From Deltaproteobacteria bacterium (GTDB lineage: Bacteria > Myxococcota_A > UBA9160 > SZUA-336), in contig DAOVBF010000039.1 of assembly GCA_030673955.1 (NCBI GenBank), forward strand, positions 1-8,413: a stretch of 8,413 nt of DNA, read 5' to 3'. The stretch's first letter is position 1. Each line of letters begins with the position of its first letter. Position numbers and translations under genes: made by a program. The notes beneath the pieces were generated by a model, which saw only the letters and a program-made list of their open reading frames with translations, searched no databases and had not been told where the DNA came from. Below are positions 1 through 6,113 of this stretch, piece after piece.

Positions 1-372
1 GTAGGTCTTGGAGGCACCCACCGCCCACGCGGCGATCAGAATGCCCTCCAGGATCTGATGGGGACCACGCTCCATGATCAGCCGATCTTTGAACGAGCCG
101 GGCTCGGATTCGTCGGCATTGCAGATCAAGAGCTTGGTGCGATCGCTGCCCGTGGGCATAAAGCTCCACTTCAGCCCGGCGTCGAACCCCGCGCCCCCGC
201 GCCCGCGCAGCCCCGATGTCTTGAGCAACGCGACGAGCTCCGCGGGCTCCATCCGCAGCGCCTTCTGCAGGCCCTCGAACCCGCCGTGGGCTTCGTAGCC
301 TGAGAGCTCCCGGTACGCGTCGTCCGCGTAGTGCTCCGACAGATAGTTCGTGACGTGAGGCTGCGTGATCAA
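1..372 (-). CDS. nuoF: NADH-quinone oxidoreductase subunit F (NuoF), N-terminal part only
   Basis: The first 124 codons of NuoF, the NADH- and FMN-binding subunit of the peripheral arm of respiratory complex I; the gene runs off the window at base 1. NuoF oxidises NADH and passes electrons through FMN and an Fe-S cluster. Visible motifs are GRGGAGF at residues 57-63 (glycine-rich nucleotide-binding loop), followed by GLKWSF, and [13 protein letters not shown] at 85-97 (FMN/NADH site). The Fe-S cysteines lie in the missing C-terminal part. The start is inferred to be TTG at 372-370. The frame is closed just upstream by the nuoE TAG stop (378-376), one codon lies between, and a GGAG Shine-Dalgarno sits at 382-379 inside the nuoE end. 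The next in-frame ATG is at residue 41 and would remove conserved sequence. Family identity is very secure; the TTG start is likely. Confidence 0.95.
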   Translation of the reverse strand, partial: MITQPHVTNYLSEHYADDAYRELSGYEAHGGFEGLQKALRMEPAELVALLKTSGLRGRGGAGFDAGLKWSFMPTGSDRTKLLICNADESEPGSFKDRLIMERGPHQILEGILIAAWAVGASKTY

Positions 373-375
373 GGG

Positions 376-873
376 CTACTCCAGGCTGTCGACCACCCGC
401 TTGGCTTCCGCGACGTCGAGGTCCTCGACGTACTCGCCATCCACGCGCATCATGGGCGCGGTCCCGCAGGACCCCAGACACTCCTCGTGCCCGAGCGTGA
501 TGCGGCCATCGGGCGTCGTCTGGCCGCAGCGGATTCCGAGGTGCGCCTCCAAAGCCTTGAGGAGGCTCCTTGAACCGCGCAGGCTACACGGGAGATTGCT
601 GCACACGTACACGTGATGCCGTCCCTGGGGCGACGTGTAAAACATGTTGTAGAAGGAAAGAACCTCCCATACCTCGACGGGCTCGAGATCGAAGAGCTCG
701 GCTAGGTCGCGCGCGTCCTGCTCATCGAGGTATCCCTTCTCAGCCTGAACGAGATAGATGGCCGGAAGGAGGGCCCCTCGCTTTTCCTCGTAGCGAGGAA
801 AGAGCGCTTCGATCTCTTGTCGGGCCTGCGGCAACACCGAGTCTAATTCCAATCCAGGCCGCCCTTCATCCAC
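376..873 (-). CDS. nuoE: NADH-quinone oxidoreductase subunit E (NuoE)
   Basis: NuoE (165 aa) is the thioredoxin-fold [2Fe-2S] subunit of the complex I NADH-dehydrogenase module and pairs with NuoF and NuoG on the cytoplasmic side. An N-terminal helical region (about 15-75) contains the family's KRGALLPAIYLVQ stretch. It is followed by the ferredoxin fold with the four cluster ligands C91, C96 (CSNLPC), C132 and C136 (CLGSC). Length is normal for the family. The ATG at 873 overlaps the 3' end of nuoA by 31 bases. A GTG at 837-835, just after the nuoA stop, is an alternative start giving 153 aa, and neither has a strong Shine-Dalgarno. In canonical nuo operons nuoE follows nuoD; here it follows nuoA directly. 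Function is secure, start less so. Confidence 0.95.
   Translation of the reverse strand: MDEGRPGLELDSVLPQARQEIEALFPRYEEKRGALLPAIYLVQAEKGYLDEQDARDLAELFDLEPVEVWEVLSFYNMFYTSPQGRHHVYVCSNLPCSLRGSRSLLKALEAHLGIRCGQTTPDGRITLGHEECLGSCGTAPMMRVDGEYVEDLDVAEAKRVVDSLE
379..382 (-). promoter_or_regulatory. Shine-Dalgarno deciding the nuoF TTG start
   Basis: On the minus strand GGAG overlaps the last nuoE codons and lies six bases before the TTG at 372-370. No ATG or GTG is suitably placed, so this site supports a TTG start and translational coupling of nuoF to nuoE. Confidence 0.55.
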
Positions 874-1196
874 TCATAGGCGAGTCCCACACACAGAGCG
901 AAGATGAAGATCAGCATCGCGACGAAGCCAACCCAACCGATGTCTTTGAAGACCACCGCCCACGGATAGAGGAAGACCAGCTCCACATCGAAGATGATGA
1001 AGGAAACCGCAACGAGGTAGAACTTGACGTTGAAACGCTGGTATGGCGAGACGACCGGGCGCTCACCGCACTCGAAGGGCTCCTGCTTCTCCGCAAACCG
1101 GAGCCGAGGCCCCAATACCGTCGCGAGTACGAGCAACAAGAGCACCATCGCGGTAGCAAGCGCGATGAAAAAGCCCAGACCCGCGTACTCGGACAT
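843..1196 (-). CDS. nuoA: NADH-quinone oxidoreductase subunit A (NuoA)
   Basis: NuoA (117 aa; ND3 homologue) is a membrane-arm subunit of complex I near the quinone site. Three hydrophobic segments are visible at about residues 7-29, 59-81 and 86-108. The loop after the first contains the conserved ECG motif (C43), equivalent to the ND3 loop cysteine. The second carries the family signature FDVELVFLYPWA (70-80 region) with buried acidic residues D70 and E72. The ATG at 1196 is preceded by GGAG at 1206-1203, seven to ten bases upstream, which fixes the start. It is the promoter-proximal gene of this minus-strand operon and overlaps nuoE. In most genomes the next gene is nuoB, so the direct junction to nuoE is unusual. 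Confidence 0.96.
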   Translation of the reverse strand: MSEYAGLGFFIALATAMVLLLLVLATVLGPRLRFAEKQEPFECGERPVVSPYQRFNVKFYLVAVSFIIFDVELVFLYPWAVVFKDIGWVGFVAMLIFIFALCVGLAYEWMKGGLDWN

Positions 1197-1202
1197 CCGC
1201 TT

Positions 1203-1206
1203 CTCC
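1203..1206 (-). promoter_or_regulatory. Ribosome binding site of nuoA
   Basis: GGAG (within GCGGAGAAG on the minus strand) lies six bases before the nuoA ATG, ideal spacing for translation initiation. Confidence 0.7.
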
Positions 1207-1243
1207 GCGCAAGAGCTTGAATTTAAAGGAGAAAGGCGGCCGA

Positions 1244-1272
1244 ATGCTACGAGTCCGGCAAGGGACTGTCAA
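1244..1272 (-). promoter_or_regulatory. Probable sigma70-type promoter of the nuo operon
   Basis: Minus strand: a perfect TTGACA -35 box (1272-1267), a 17-base spacer (1266-1250) and TAGCAT as -10 (1249-1244, four of six consensus positions). Transcription would start near 1237, leaving a leader of about 40 bases before nuoA that contains its Shine-Dalgarno. The position directly upstream of nuoA and the ideal spacing support it; no experimental data are available. Confidence 0.6.
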
Positions 1273-1485
1273 CCAACGACGCGAGCGCGATCGCGCTGGT
1301 GATCTGCGACAGGATGGGGCTCGGACTCGATGCGCGCGCCGCCATCCTTACACGGCGGCTCGCGCTGATCACGCGGCTCTCCGTGAAGACCCGGCCCCGG
1401 CCCTGGCGGTCCGGGACCTGACTCACGGTCCGCTCAGGAGCCGATACAAGTAGACGCTCGACCGCCATCTACTACCCTGTCTCGC

Positions 1486-2349
1486 ATGGGTTCGTCCCGC
1501 TCCCTGCTCGCCGCCAGTCTCGGGCTCGTCCTTTGCACGGGCTGCGGTCCGAAGCTGGTCCGGGAGACCATCTATGAGAACGAGAACGTGCGCGTGGAGC
1601 TCCGCCGATCCACTCAGAACGGTTCACCCGTACCGCGGGGCTACGCGCACCCAGTCACCATCGCGGACGTCCGTATCGCCCACATCCTGGCAAGTCTGAC
1701 CCACCAGGATTCCTCCGGAAGGCAGCGCCCGACAATCCGCTCGGAGCACATTTACCAGCTGGCGGAGGGACTGGCGCGAGCGCTGGCGAAGGCCGGACCC
1801 GATGACGAGCTGGGAGCGGCGGCGTTCCCGGTCGATCGACGCTTCTTCATATTCGACCGCGAGAGGGTGACGGCGTTTCGCGCGTTCTTCGAAGGCGATG
1901 ATCTCGTACTGGATTTCTACACCATCGAGGATGTCCTCGATCGAGAGGACCCGGGCGGGTCGAAATACACGATCCCGGTGAAACCCCGGGTCTGGAAGCC
2001 CGGGTTCCAGCTCATCGCGGGCGAAGCCCAGACGCTGCGCGGCCCTCGCACACTCGTCATTGACTGGCGGAACCCGGCTTACGCTCGCCCCACGGTCCTG
2101 CACTCACGAGGCGGGCAAACGCGGCGGCGTACCATCTTGATGGAGGAGCCCTCGGAGGCGGAGTCGGCGGCCCCGCAGGTCCCACCGCGGCCGACCGAAC
2201 TGGAGGACGCACAGATTCGGGCGCTGGATCAGATCGAGGCAGCGCGCAGAGCGGGGCTGATCACCGAGCCGGAGTTCCGTCGCCGGCAGAGGCTCGTGCT
2301 AGAGGGCCGCCTGGAAGAGGCCGGGTATGGCACGAAACCCCGTGAGTGA
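1486..2349 (+). CDS. Probable lipoprotein of unknown function with SHOCT-like C-terminal segment
   Basis: A 287-residue protein not recognised as a named family. The N-terminus looks like a secretion signal: an arginine at position 5, a hydrophobic stretch (7-17), then CTGC with C20 as candidate lipidated cysteine. The lipobox is atypical because position -3 is Cys rather than Leu, so lipidation is probable only. Residues 21-215 form a mixed alpha/beta-like region without recognised motifs. Residues 220-240 are Pro/Glu/Ala-rich and look like a linker. Residues 239-275 resemble a SHOCT (short C-terminal) domain, with an IRALDQIEAARRAGLITEPEF pattern of hydrophobic heptads followed by G-L-I-T-x-x-E-F. 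SHOCT segments are usually thought to mediate oligomerisation. The ATG has no clear Shine-Dalgarno. The 3' end overlaps the nucleoside hydrolase gene by 23 bases, so it probably heads the four-gene operon. Confidence 0.8.
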   Translation: MGSSRSLLAASLGLVLCTGCGPKLVRETIYENENVRVELRRSTQNGSPVPRGYAHPVTIADVRIAHILASLTHQDSSGRQRPTIRSEHIYQLAEGLARALAKAGPDDELGAAAFPVDRRFFIFDRERVTAFRAFFEGDDLVLDFYTIEDVLDREDPGGSKYTIPVKPRVWKPGFQLIAGEAQTLRGPRTLVIDWRNPAYARPTVLHSRGGQTRRRTILMEEPSEAESAAPQVPPRPTELEDAQIRALDQIEAARRAGLITEPEFRRRQRLVLEGRLEEAGYGTKPRE

Positions 2350-3301
2350 ATCGGCCCCGAGAGCCCCGACCCTCGTCAGGCGTATTCACATCGACACGGA
2401 TCCCGGACTCGACGACCTGCTCGCCCTGGGTCTGGCGTTGGCCTCGCCCGAGGTCAAGCTGGAGGGCATCACAACCGTCGCGGGGAACGCGTCCATCGAT
2501 GCGGTCACGGAGAACGCCTGCGGCTTCCTCGCGCTGGCGGACGTGGAGATCCCGGTCGGTCGTGGCGCTGCGGCTCCCCTCGCCCTCACCCGCACCGACG
2601 CGGAGCATGTCCATGGGGCGGACGGCCGGAAGGGGATCGCCCTGCCCGTGCAAAAGAAGAGACGGGTCGCGACGGCACGCAGCGTCCTGCTTCACAGCCT
2701 GCGAGAGCGCCGGGTCGAACAGGTCGTCGCGCTCGGCCCGCTCACCAACATCGCCGAACTAGTCTCTGAAGAGCCCACCCTTCTCGAGGACATCGAGATC
2801 GTCTGGATGGGCGGCACGCTCTCCGGGGGAAACGTGACGCCGCTGGCGGAGTTCAACGCTTATGCGGACCCGGGGGCCGCCGCGCGGGTGCTGAGCTCCG
2901 GACTTCGGGTGCGGGTCATCGGTCTGGATGTGACGAAACACGTGCGGGTGCGTGCGCAGGACCTGCCTCACTCGCCGTTTGGCGCGAGCCCGACCGCCCG
3001 CTTCTTCGAGGCAGCTCTGCGCAGCCTCATGGAGACCGAGCACCCGCTCTACGGTGAGCCGTGCGCGGTGTTGCATGACCCCTGTGCCGTGGCTGCTGCC
3101 ATCTTTCCGAACTGCCTTCGCTACGAGAGCAAGCAGCTCGAGGTCCGCGTTGAAGAGGGTCGGGAGCGGGGCCGGCTGATGGAGCAGACCGCCACACGGG
3201 GCCGCTGCGTCGAGTACGCGGTCGAGGTGCAAAGCGCCGAGGTGGTTCGCCTCTTCCTGGACCGCCTGGCCGCCTGGTCTGGTAAGCTGAGCTCCAACTG
3301 A
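2327..3301 (+). CDS. Inosine/uridine-preferring nucleoside N-ribohydrolase
   Basis: A 324-residue calcium-dependent nucleoside hydrolase that cleaves the N-glycosidic bond of ribonucleosides to base plus ribose (nucleoside salvage). The hallmark N-terminal DTDPGLDD motif is at 23-30, with Asp residues that bind Ca2+. VAGN at 51-54, GPLTNIA from 137 (calcium-binding Thr), GGNVTPLAEFN at 167-177 (ribose-binding Asn and Glu) and LHDPCAVA from 249 (catalytic His250 and calcium ligand Asp251) complete the active site. All expected residues are present, so it should be active; whether it prefers inosine, uridine or another nucleoside cannot be read from sequence. The ATG at 2327 is preceded by a purine-rich GGAAGAGG and overlaps the previous gene by 23 bases; an in-frame GTG at 2342 is an alternative. 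The stop is immediately followed by the next gene's ATG. Confidence 0.93.
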   Translation: MARNPVSESAPRAPTLVRRIHIDTDPGLDDLLALGLALASPEVKLEGITTVAGNASIDAVTENACGFLALADVEIPVGRGAAAPLALTRTDAEHVHGADGRKGIALPVQKKRRVATARSVLLHSLRERRVEQVVALGPLTNIAELVSEEPTLLEDIEIVWMGGTLSGGNVTPLAEFNAYADPGAAARVLSSGLRVRVIGLDVTKHVRVRAQDLPHSPFGASPTARFFEAALRSLMETEHPLYGEPCAVLHDPCAVAAAIFPNCLRYESKQLEVRVEEGRERGRLMEQTATRGRCVEYAVEVQSAEVVRLFLDRLAAWSGKLSSN

Positions 3302-4225
3302 ATGTCCTTGCTCTGCGATTTCCACACCCACTCCACGGTCTCCGATGGAACCCTGACCCCGGCCGAACTGGTCCTTCAAGCCCACCAGAACGGGGTCGAT
3401 GTGCTGGCACTCACGGACCACGATGACGTGGCTGGAATCCCGGAAGCCCTCGCGCGGGCACAAGAACTCGGCATGGAGCTGCTCCCCGGCGTCGAGCTCT
3501 CTGTGAGCGAGGCGGGCGGAAAGCAGCAGATGCACATCCTGGGGCTCGGCATCGATCCAAGCGCGCCGTTGCTCATCGAGCGGATCGCGGAGTTTCGAAG
3601 GGCGAGGCTCGAGCGGGGCGCTCGAATCGTCGAGCGTTTGAATCAGCTGGGCATGCCGATCCGCTTCGAGCGGGTTCGGGAGATCGCGAAGCACGGATCT
3701 CTCGGGCGTCCCCACATCGCGCGGGCACTGGTCGAGGCGGGCCTCTGCAGCAGCGAGGACGACGCCTTCGCACGCTTCCTCCGATGGGACCGTCGGGCCT
3801 ACGTCCCCCACGCTGTACTCGACGCGAGAGGGGCGATTTCGCTCATCCATGCGGTGGGCGGAATCGCGTGCCTGGCTCACCCGCCACGCTCCCTGGGTGT
3901 CGATGCGATGGGTGGGCTCGAGGCGTTCGTCGGCCGCCTGGCCCGCCTCGAGCTCGACGCGCTCGAGGTCTACCACCCGAGTCACAAGCCGCAGGAGCAG
4001 AAGCGCCTGCGCCGGCTGGCCCGCAAGCACGCTCTGACCGTGACGGGCGGGAGCGATTTCCATGGTGACGAGCGGCCGGAAGTCGCGCTGGGCCGGGGGC
4101 GCGGCGATCTGGCCCTGGGACGCGAGTGCTACGACGCCATTCGGGAGCGGCTGGCCGAGCGACAGCGTGCCACCCTCAAGTTGACCGTTTCCGAGCCCAC
4201 AGGTACCCTCGCCCGCCCTGTATGA
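3302..4225 (+). CDS. rnm: PHP-domain phosphoesterase, YciV/TrpH family (RNase AM-type 5'-3' exoribonuclease / pAp phosphatase)
   Basis: A 307-residue metal-dependent phosphoesterase of the polymerase-and-histidinol-phosphatase fold. Metal ligands are visible throughout: H8 and H10 in DFHTH, D15, D39-H40 in LTDHDD, E65 in GVELS, H78 in MHILGLGID, H193 in LAHP, and D252 and H254 in GSDFH. The insert at 99-170, with GRPHIARALVEAG and the AYVP ending, matches E. coli YciV as I remember it. That enzyme is a 5'-3' exoribonuclease that matures rRNA 5' ends and dephosphorylates nucleoside 3',5'-bisphosphates such as pAp. Length is close to the E. coli protein. The ATG abuts the previous stop, and the gene's own stop overlaps the next start (ATGA), so it is embedded in an operon with a nucleoside hydrolase and a transsulfuration enzyme. 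Family is secure; the in vivo substrate is inferred. Confidence 0.9.
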   Translation: MSLLCDFHTHSTVSDGTLTPAELVLQAHQNGVDVLALTDHDDVAGIPEALARAQELGMELLPGVELSVSEAGGKQQMHILGLGIDPSAPLLIERIAEFRRARLERGARIVERLNQLGMPIRFERVREIAKHGSLGRPHIARALVEAGLCSSEDDAFARFLRWDRRAYVPHAVLDARGAISLIHAVGGIACLAHPPRSLGVDAMGGLEAFVGRLARLELDALEVYHPSHKPQEQKRLRRLARKHALTVTGGSDFHGDERPEVALGRGRGDLALGRECYDAIRERLAERQRATLKLTVSEPTGTLARPV

Positions 4226-5415
4226 GCCGGCGCAGAGACAAGCCCGCATCCTCCACGAGCGCGGTCCACAGCGGCGAGCGCGAGGGGCGTCCCCGCGTCT
4301 CCGACTCGATCACCACACCCATCGTCCAGACCTCGACCTACTGGTTCCGCGATACCCAGGAGGTCATCGACTATCGGGAGGGGCGCCACGCGAGCTTCGA
4401 GTACGGCCGCTACGGCAACCCCACCACGCGCAGCGCGGAGGAGAAACTGCGGGAGCTGGAGGGCGGGGAGGCCTGCCTCCTGTCGGCGTCCGGCATGAAC
4501 GCGGTCACCACCCTCTTGCTCGCCCTGGTTCCGGCCGGCGGCCGAATCGTGACGACCCGGGATTGCTATCTGCGCACGCGCCAGTTCATCGCGACGATCC
4601 TGCCGAAGATGGGAGTCGAGACGACGATCATCGAGCCCTCGGACGTGGCGGCCCTCGAGCGTGCGCTCGAGCAGCCGGTGAGCCTCTTCTTCTCCGAGTC
4701 TCCAACGAACCCCTACCTGTGCCTGATCGATAGCCCGACGGTCGCGGAGCTCTGTCACGCGCGTGGAACCATCGTGGTCATCGACACGACCTTCGCCACG
4801 CCGATCAACCAGCAAGCACTCGCCCTGGGGGCGGACCTGGTTCTGCACTCGGGAACCAAGTACCTGGCGGGTCACAACGACGTGATGGCGGGGGCCCTCG
4901 TGGGAAGCGAGGAGCTCATGGCGCGCGTCCGCGAGCTGCACGGCATTCTCGGGGGCGTGCTGGACCCGCACGCCGCCTACCTGCTCTTGCGCGGCATGAA
5001 GACACTTGCGCTGCGGGTCGAGCGCTCCAACCAGAACGCGATGGCCATCGCGCGCTTTCTCGAAGCGCACCCCGCGGTCGAGCGCGTGCGCTATCCCGGT
5101 CTGGAGAGTCACCCCGACCACGCGATCGCCCGGAGTCAGATGTCCGGCTACGGCGGCGTGGTGAGCTTCGAGCTCCGAGGAGGCCTGGAGGGTGCGTCAA
5201 AATTCATTGACGCACTCCGCATCCCCTACATCGCGCCCAGCCTCGGAGGCGTGGAATCGTTGGTGGAGCAGCCGACGGTGATGTCCTACTGGGATCAGAC
5301 CCCCGAGCGCCGGGCGGAGATCGGCATCCGAGACAGCCTGGTCCGCTACGCCTGCGGAATCGAGGACTCGGCCGACCTGATCGCCGACATCGAACAGGCG
5401 CTCGAGAGAATCTAG
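4222..5415 (+). CDS. Cystathionine gamma-synthase-like PLP enzyme, plant-type
   Basis: A 397-residue PLP enzyme of the Cys/Met metabolism family, most likely cystathionine gamma-synthase: activated homoserine plus cysteine gives cystathionine for methionine synthesis. Visible residues include FEYGRYGNPTT at 59-69 (Tyr/Arg reaching the neighbouring subunit's PLP phosphate), DCYLRTR at 114-120 (Tyr stacking on PLP), D188 in VIDTTFATP, K213 in HSGTKYLAGHND (Schiff-base lysine), and R375 in LVRYACGIED (carboxylate-binding). The DCYxxTR form, IPYIAPSLGG and PTVMSYWD closely match plant plastid enzymes as recalled, rather than E. coli MetB (DCYGGTYR). Plants use O-phosphohomoserine; the substrate here is unknown. 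The start is the ATG at 4222, overlapping the previous stop as ATGA; the in-frame ATG at 4126 would lie deep inside the upstream gene. Cystathionine gamma-lyase or O-acylhomoserine sulfhydrylase activity is possible but less likely. Confidence 0.88.
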   Translation: MSRRRDKPASSTSAVHSGEREGRPRVSDSITTPIVQTSTYWFRDTQEVIDYREGRHASFEYGRYGNPTTRSAEEKLRELEGGEACLLSASGMNAVTTLLLALVPAGGRIVTTRDCYLRTRQFIATILPKMGVETTIIEPSDVAALERALEQPVSLFFSESPTNPYLCLIDSPTVAELCHARGTIVVIDTTFATPINQQALALGADLVLHSGTKYLAGHNDVMAGALVGSEELMARVRELHGILGGVLDPHAAYLLLRGMKTLALRVERSNQNAMAIARFLEAHPAVERVRYPGLESHPDHAIARSQMSGYGGVVSFELRGGLEGASKFIDALRIPYIAPSLGGVESLVEQPTVMSYWDQTPERRAEIGIRDSLVRYACGIEDSADLIADIEQALERI

Positions 5416-5448
5416 CGGCCAGTCTCGGCGGATTAACGCCGTAGGCGG

Positions 5449-5468
5449 CAGCGCCTGGCTGAGCGCTG
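5449..5468. other. Weak hairpin between convergent genes
   Basis: CAGCGC (5449-5454) pairs with GCGCTG (5463-5468) around an eight-base loop in the 58-base gap between the two convergent genes. There is no T-run on either side, so it is at best a weak or factor-assisted terminator. Confidence 0.25.
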
Positions 5469-5473
5469 GCCAG

Positions 5474-6001
5474 CTAGAGCAGCGCCCCGCGCGCCGAGGC
5501 CGTCTTCTCGAAGGCGAGCAGCCTTTGTTTGGTTTCCAGGCCACCGCTGTAGCCACCGAGCTTCCCGCCGCTTTCGGTGACGCGGTGGCACGGGACGAGG
5601 ATGGGGACCGGATTCGCACCGTTGGCCGCCCCGACAGCACGAAAGGCCTTGGGGTGCTTCACCCTGCGCGCGATCTCGGCGTAGGTGCGCGTTTCCCCGA
5701 AAGGAATCTCCGCGAGCGCCCGCCACACCGAGAGCTGGAAGGGAGTGCCGCGGAGGTCCAGGGGCACCGTGAACTCCCGGCGCTGACCGGCGAAGTACTC
5801 TTGCAGCTCCCGCTGGACCACATCCAGCGCCGGAAGCCAGTCGACACGCTCCGCGTTCGGGAGCGCCCCCCTCAGCCAGCCAGAGAAGCCCGCGCCACCC
5901 GAGCGGGGCAGCGCGATCCGGACCACGCCTCCCGGAGTTACCGCTACGCGCAGTCTTCCGATCGGCGACTCGAGCACCGACGTCGCAAGAACCTCGCCCA
6001 T
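5474..6001 (-). CDS. ogt: Methylated-DNA--[protein]-cysteine S-methyltransferase (Ogt/MGMT type)
   Basis: A 175-residue suicide DNA-repair protein that transfers the alkyl group from O6-alkylguanine (and O4-alkylthymine) to its own cysteine. The catalytic motif ILVPCHRV places the acceptor at C138. N130 (hinge), R121 in FRAVGAANG (the arginine finger that flips the base) and the helix-turn-helix region GETRTYAEIARRV (102-114) are all present, as is GGYSGGLETKQRLLAFE after the active site. The N-terminal half (1-85) is the usual less conserved ribonuclease-H-like domain. No Ada regulatory domain is present, so this is a stand-alone Ogt/AGT enzyme. The start chosen is ATG at 6001. The frame is open up to 6091, but that extension would translate through the upstream gene's terminator hairpin (6048-6082). 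No strong Shine-Dalgarno or promoter is seen. Confidence 0.94.
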   Translation of the reverse strand: MGEVLATSVLESPIGRLRVAVTPGGVVRIALPRSGGAGFSGWLRGALPNAERVDWLPALDVVQRELQEYFAGQRREFTVPLDLRGTPFQLSVWRALAEIPFGETRTYAEIARRVKHPKAFRAVGAANGANPVPILVPCHRVTESGGKLGGYSGGLETKQRLLAFEKTASARGALL

Positions 6002-6041
6002 GGCCGCGAGCCTATCCGATCCCCCGCCTTTTTTGTAGGCC

Positions 6042-6082
6042 AAAATAGAGACGCGGGGGCAGGCGTGCTGCCCCCGCGTCTC
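6042..6082 (-). terminator. Intrinsic terminator of the basic-protein gene
   Basis: On the minus strand a 14-bp perfect GC-rich stem (6082-6069 with 6061-6048) closes a seven-base loop and is followed by TATTTT (6047-6042). It begins 31 bases after the stop at 6114-6116. The T-run is only on the minus-strand exit side, so it terminates transcription coming from the purC/basic-protein direction and separates that unit from ogt. Confidence 0.8.
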
Positions 6083-6113
6083 GACGTCCAACCTCTATAA
6101 TGGACAGTGTGAC

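Larger units (their letters stand above)
1197..1485. other. Divergent intergenic region between nuoA and the lipoprotein gene
   Basis: A 289-base gap between divergently transcribed genes. The nuoA-proximal part carries the leader, ribosome binding site and promoter of nuo. No convincing promoter was found for the plus-strand gene: a TACAAG at 1445-1450 resembles a -10 box but has no -35 at workable spacing. A plus-strand frame from 1227 to 1421 is open, with coding-like GC at third positions but no usable start. Confidence 0.5.

Noticed and set aside
570..1220. 216-codon plus-strand open frame
   Set aside because: Antisense to nuoE and nuoA, whose cofactor and membrane motifs are unmistakable.
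4126..4221. Upstream ATG extension of the cystathionine gamma-synthase gene
   Set aside because: It would overlap about 100 bases of the PHP gene and add a non-family, Arg/Cys-rich sequence; the ATGA junction at 4222 is the better start.
2759..4249. 496-codon open frame on the minus strand
   Set aside because: It lies antisense to the clearly conserved nucleoside hydrolase and PHP genes and shows no recognisable motifs; long antisense frames are expected in GC-rich coding DNA.
4129..5121. 330-codon minus-strand open frame
   Set aside because: Antisense shadow of the cystathionine gamma-synthase gene, with low-complexity Arg/Gly composition.
6029..6034. T-run on the plus strand as a terminator for the cystathionine synthase operon
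   Set aside because: No stem precedes it on the plus strand and it is over 600 bases past the operon end, beyond ogt.
6002..6091. Upstream extension of the ogt reading frame
   Set aside because: It passes through the terminator hairpin of the upstream gene, and the family sequence begins just after the ATG at 6001.
6096..6101. Perfect TATAAT on the plus strand
   Set aside because: No -35 box lies upstream and there is no plus-strand gene downstream; it sits between the terminator and the stop of a minus-strand gene.
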